In this document: positions 59,546 through 64,000 of the stretch, piece after piece
Position numbering within the stretch: position 1 is the stretch's first letter
How the letters are laid out: each line of letters starts with the position of its first letter
Assembly (NCBI GenBank): GCA_001179505.1
Contig: CDMY01000220.1
Span: forward strand, 73,755 to 137,754
DNA length: 64,000 bases
Direction of reading: 5' to 3'
Source: Vitrella brassicaformis
Taxonomy: Eukaryota > Sar > Vitrellaceae
Translations under genes and position numbers: made by a program
The notes under the pieces: model-generated
Told to the model about the DNA's origin: nothing
Databases searched by the model: none
Seen by the model: the letters and a program-made list of their open reading frames with translations, nothing else

Positions 59546-62101
59546 TCAGGGCTGCTTGAGAGGGGCGGTTTCACTGTCGTCTCCCTCGCGCGTGAGTTCG
59601 TCGGCGATGTCTTCGTCTGTGTCGAGGTGCGGGTTGTAGTCCGGCACAACCAGAGAGCTCCGCCGGGGGTCCGTCTTGACCGTGGCTATCTTGGGGCGCT
59701 TCTCAAAGAAGGCCAGAATGATGCCGAACACCACAGGGATACAGCCAATGGCTGCCCCAAACACTGTCCAGGTGGAGTTGCACTGGATTATTTCGGGAGA
59801 CATAGGCAGAGAAATTATGACTGGCAAACAGTCCCTTTGTCTTCCTTCCCACCCACAAATTCCTATCTACCTTGTGGCCGCGGCAGAAGTCAGCACCGGG
59901 CTTCTTGTTCTTGTCGAGGAAATGCGCCACGAAACGCTGATAGAGACACAAGAGCCATTTCGTCCAATAAACAGACACAAACAGACACATATTGTCCTCA
60001 GGAGTATGCACCGTAAAGAACATATTGGAGGGTATTCTGATAGGCAGATGAAGCACACAGGAGGGACAGAGGGCGTCATTCCCTACATTGCCCGTGTGCA
60101 ACAAGCCAGCCTGTCTTTTGATTCACTGTGTGGAGTAGGCGATGGAGCTGATGAAGCCGAACTGTCGGACGTCGAAGTTGTTGCGGACGTAGGCAGGTGT
60201 TGCGGCGTTGCTGCAGGGGGAGAGACGCACACACATACGCACATGACACAGTGAGAGGGAGAGAGAGAGAGACGCACATAGGCAGAGATGCACACACAGA
60301 GAGGGGAAGGGGTGTCTGTAGTGTGGGGGGGTGAAGTACTACCATGCCGCGTAGGCTATTCCCATGCATACGACCATAGGCCACACGAATGCCTCCGCCA
60401 GCAGCGCCAGGCCCAGCTGACCGATGACAAAGAACGACAGGGCGATGGAAATGAAGAGACATCGACCCATGAAGGGCTCCAGGACGTCGGAAAGGATGCC
60501 GCCGCCTAGGCGACCAACCACCTACCAGAACACACAATGCCATACCACACAACCAACATCAACGAAATGCCAGCCAATGAGTCGGTTGGCTGACCTCCGA
60601 GATGATGTAGATTTGCTGAGCCATGTCGGGGCTATAGGCAATTTCCCCATGTCCCGTATTGTAGGTCGCCACCACCGTCTTGAGAGCCGCGCCGAAGGCC
60701 ATGCCTATGGAGGTGGATGCATCCATCGAGCAACAGGAAGGACAGAGGCCATCCAGGCTCGCTCTCTTCCTCCTCTCTCTGTCTGTCTGTCTGTCTATGT
60801 GTCTGTGTGTGTGTGTGTGTGTGTGTGCGTGCGTGTGTCTGCATACCTGTCCTATGCCGAGAAGGTAAACGGCGAGGGGGAAGTATGCTTTGAGCTGTCC
60901 GAATGTCTGCCACAGCGGCTCGGGCGGGGCCGTTGCCAAAGTGGTCTTGCGGCGCTGACCCGCCTCACGCTCCAGCTGAGCGGGACTTTCAGCCTTCTTG
61001 GCCTGCGCGTACCGATTGCTGCATTCACACATATACACGTAACACGTGTCGAGTACGAGGATTCTTTCTATGCCACTACTAGAGGATGGGCAGGAGGATG
61101 GTGAAGATTGTTGAGCCGACGGCGACGGCAATTGTCCACATCCATACATAGCCCGCCACATGCTTAGCCAATTCATTTCGCTTTGCGAGGATCGCGTCGG
61201 CACCCGCACCCTGGTCCTTGAGGTCCGCGATCTCGTCTGCGATAGTATGGGCCTTGCCGCCGTAGAAGACTTGCCAAAGGGTCGTCATCCTGAGAGACAC
61301 AGGACAGACAGGCCCAAGGGCAAAGATTACAGCCGCATGCACAAACATTGATACATACGTGATGGCGCCGATGGAGTAGGTGGCCAGCAAAACGCCGCAG
61401 ACGACGCCAGCGAGGTTTGCAGGGCACGCCTTGCTGATGCACATACATATACACATATGAGGGGTGTGTGGGTGAATGTTCGCATGTGGATGTCCCTCTC
61501 TCTCACCTGATGGTCCATACGGCTCCGAAGATGAGCCCTAGGCCGCCGTTGATGTCAAGGAGTTCAAAGAAGCCGTGGACCCACGGGGAGACGCCGGTGG
61601 GGATGAATATGGCCTTGAGTAGGAACCCCGACACACACACCACCGTGCCAAACAGCAGTATGCCAAATGTGCCCAACTTGTCGTATATGAGTCCTGTTCA
61701 CAGGCAATTGGATACATGTCACGGCAGGCGACACACACACGCACAAAGAGAGAGAGACACACAAAGAGAGAAATCTTTTGCACATCGCAAAGTCTTCTTT
61801 GCCATAAATCGTGCAGAGAGACCGTGGTGAACGATCAGAAGGCCCAGTCCGCCCACCAGCCACACGTTTCCGCTCTCACCGTCCGACCAGTCCTTGGCCC
61901 GCTTCCAGTGATTCTTGATGTTCGAGTATATCTTTGGAGACTGCATGGCATTGCCATGCCAGACACACACACCTGTCATTGCAAAGCGACTTTATATGGG
62001 TCTGACATGCGTACGTTGGCGATGAGGGCTGAGACCATGCCTGTTGCCATCATGGCGAACAGCAGCCCGCGGCCGCCGGACGAGGCAGATGCTGTCGCCA
62101 T
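59546..62101 (-). CDS. Major facilitator superfamily transporter
   Basis: Exons from 62015-62101, 61880-61940, 61507-61693, 61359-61433, 61080-61289 and 60847-61018, then several more down to 59546, give a polytopic protein of about 560 residues. MFS-type helices include AMMATGMVSALIAN, GLIYDKLGTFGILLFGTVVC with the DK/G loop motif, CGVLLATYSIGAIT, MWTIAVAVGSTIFTILLPIL and the second-half loop VVGRLGGGILSDVLEPFMGR. The last helix (AAIGCIPVVFGIILAFFEKR) precedes an acidic tail rich in Asp and Glu. The substrate is unknown; the layout resembles nodulin-like or monocarboxylate-type members. The join between the exon ending near 60847 and the next starting near 60704 does not close with a canonical donor. 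The gene is divergent from the oxidoreductase gene. Confidence 0.8.
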
Positions 62102-62227
62102 CGTGCGACGGGATTGAACAGCAAAGCAAGAACAGAGGACAGCGGCTGGCCTTTAGCACTTCTCAGAACAACAGAGGCAAGTCGTTTGCAGTGAATTTCG
62201 GCTTCTGCAGCAGCAGCGGTTTCCGTT

Positions 62228-62244
62228 TGCGAGCTATAGCTCGC
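62228..62244. promoter_or_regulatory. Palindromic promoter element with TGCGAGCT
   Basis: TGCGAGCT at 62228-62235 (plus strand) is part of the perfect 16-bp palindrome GCGAGCTATAGCTCGC at 62229-62244. It is almost equidistant from the divergent starts at 62101 and 62361. Confidence 0.55.
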
Positions 62245-62360
62245 GACGAGGGGGAAAGGTGAGCACAAAGGGCGTACAGTGGGTAGGTAGCGAATGCTTT
62301 GATTGTTGCTTACCCTTAACCACCACCACCGATGATACAAGCGAGCACGTACGCGTGACG

Positions 62361-63528
62361 ATGAAGATGAAGAACGAGATCTGCCGGTTGCTGCCGCTTT
62401 TCATCTATCTCGCCAACGTTCCACGTGACGATGCCAGATCCAACAGCTTTGTCCGCCCAGCCGCCCCTGACCATCTCAATCAACGCTCTGCTGCGCAACG
62501 GAGACTGCGTCGGCTGCTGCCGCCGGTCACATCAATGGTTGTTGCCCCGCCGCCTCCAATGCCGCCTAGAGAGACCACCCGGAAGGAGGCGGCAGATTCC
62601 AGTGGAACAATAACGCATCCCGAGTACATCAAGGCCAGCCAAGACCCTGCACGCAACGTGTATGACAGGTCAAAGATACCCGCTGATGTGGACTTCATTA
62701 TTGTGGGCTCGGGTGTGGGCGGGCTGTGGCTGGCTGCCGCCTTGTCCAAGCTGAAGGGCTACAAGTGTGTGGTGCTGGAGCAACACTACATGGCCGGTGG
62801 CCTTTGTCACGTGGTGAGTACATACCAGCGGCATAGGGACACACACACACACACACACTTTTGCCGCCCATCCCTCTTGTCTGGCTGTGTGCTCACGGCT
62901 ACGTACGTAGTTCACTCACAAGGGCTACGAGTTCATACCAGGTACAACCCTACACACGATCAATTCCTGCGTGCGCGCCCTGCCGTGTGTCGTTCCTGCG
63001 TCATTTCTCACTTATGCGTGGTTCAGGTGTGCATTACATTGCCAATAAGGAGGTGTGTGGTGGTCTTCTTGAGCTCGTGTCGGACCCATCTACCCCAGTG
63101 GAGTGGCAGCTGCAGGGCGACGCCACCACGGCCGACAGGCGTGACGAGGAGGCATACCGCGCACACCACGGCGATGTGCTCGCCATGGATGTCGCCGGGG
63201 GCCATGCCGGCACCGGGGCTGCATGCTCACACGAGGTCGTCATCGGGGACCTTCCCAAAATGAGGTGGGGCCCATCCCACACAAAGAAACGGCACACGCG
63301 GAGGACTGATATTTATTCAGTGTGTTCGTCTGTGTGTGTGTGTGTACGCATGTGTGTGCAGCATCCGTGGGGGCAAGAGTGCTGTCATCGATGAGCTGGT
63401 ACGTGTGTTCCCCAATGAGCGCGAGGCCATCACGAAGTGGATTGACCTCGTCGACAGGGTCAAGTGGCTGGTACGGCACTCAACAAAGCACACAAATGCC
63501 GTCACACATAACGTAATGTCTGTTCGCG

Positions 63529-63560
<32 letters not shown>

Positions 63561-64000
63561 CATTCTGCTTGGTCAGCCTGGCATATTCATGCAGTCGAAA
63601 GGCATGCCAAGGTGGTTCCAGGTCAACAACACACACGACAAAGAAGCCTCCTACTCACCCTGGTCGTCGTCATGCGGGCTGTTCCGTTCATGCGTGTGCA
63701 GCCGATATGGGTGGCGCTGCTGTGCGGCCAATACCTCAAGTACGCCGGAGCGACAGCAGACAAGGTGAGCGTTCAGCCTCATGCACGAATCAGTGTGGTT
63801 GAAGATCTCCGTATGTGCAGGTATTCAACGACATCACAGACAACCCGCAGCTGGCCACCGTGCTGTCGGCCTTTGCCGGCGACCTGGGAGAGGTCCGACA
63901 CACGCGTCACGTCTTTCTCCTCTGTGAGGCGCTTGTGTCCCCGGCATGTTTCAGAACTTGCGTGAGGGTTCGTTCATCATGCAGTCGGCTGTCATCGGAC
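62361..64000 (+). CDS. Retinol saturase/carotenoid-isomerase-like FAD oxidoreductase (3' end missing)
   Basis: Exons 62361-62813, 62911-62941, 63027-63264, 63362-63470, 63577-63621, 63702-63764, 63821-63892 and from 63955 onward join in phase; the window ends inside the last. The FAD/NAD-binding motif is DFIIVGSGVGGLWLAAALSK, followed by VLEQHYMAGGLCHV and THKGYEFIPGVHYIA. That succession is characteristic of the phytoene-desaturase-like group containing all-trans-retinol 13,14-reductase and CrtISO. The N-terminal 100 residues are a leader with a hydrophobic start (ICRLLPLFIYLANV) and a Pro/Arg-rich stretch, consistent with ER or plastid targeting. A role in carotenoid or retinoid metabolism is inferred from the family; the exact reaction cannot be told from the part seen. 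Confidence 0.87.

Overview
This is eukaryotic nuclear DNA. Genes on both strands are cut into many short exons, mostly 40-300 nt, separated by introns of about 45-110 nt with GT..AG ends, and the introns are rich in (GT)n/(CA)n and GGAT-type tracts. Coding GC is fairly high and genes are tightly packed. ClpC and a Lon-domain-like protein begin with signal-peptide-like leaders followed by a basic or Ser/Pro-rich stretch, one of them with a Phe just after the hydrophobic part. That is the style of secondary (red-lineage) plastid targeting. Together these features suggest a photosynthetic alveolate or stramenopile-type alga; a chromerid such as Vitrella is my best guess, but this is inference. 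No rRNA, tRNA, CRISPR array or transposase was found. The window opens with 22 G residues, probably a sequencing or assembly edge.

Layout. 1-1140 (-): partial secreted protein with a ricin-B-like segment. 1825-2770 (+): germin-like cupin. 3339-6402 (-): unknown membrane protein. 6735-8313 (+): TPR co-chaperone-like protein. 9319-10533 (-): secreted isochorismatase-like hydrolase. 11172-13269 (-): Lon-domain-like, probably plastid-targeted. 13497-15683 (+): Hsp70-like without a lid. 16489-19935 (-): secreted glycoside-hydrolase-like protein. 20088-23623 (+): plastid ClpC. 24959-26818 (+): secreted, probably GPI-anchored protein. 27098-28737 (+): secreted Cys-rich repeat protein. 29565-30920 (-): short-chain dehydrogenase. 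31255-32989 (-): Nup54. 33605-34821 (-): S74-like tail-fibre-type protein. 35021-39569 (-): tubulin-tyrosine-ligase-like. 39747-42722 (+): DMT-family transporter. 43825-47316 (-): metacaspase homologue. 47551-50791 (+): ferredoxin/cytochrome-b5-reductase-like flavoprotein. 52930-59218 (-): 42-exon Na+/Ca2+ exchanger. 59546-62101 (-): MFS transporter. 62361->64000 (+): retinol-saturase/carotenoid-isomerase-like oxidoreductase, running off the end.

The genes form no single pathway. Recurrent themes are plastid and protein quality control (ClpC, Lon-like, Hsp70-like, TPR), secreted or surface proteins, and membrane transport. Seven neighbouring pairs are head to head, five of them within about 340 bp. 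Seven promoter regions carry the exact octamer TGCGAGCT, usually 20-130 bp from the start codon, sometimes within a perfect 16-bp palindrome.

The most unusual items are: two consecutive nearly identical introns in the S74-like gene; a metacaspase homologue in which both catalytic residues appear replaced; a 42-exon exchanger gene with two 7-nt microexons; four probable GC-AG introns; and one MFS intron whose reading frame closes only with a non-canonical donor. Exon joins given below were worked out by hand from frame, phase and splice-site consensus; where I list them, all phases close unless stated.
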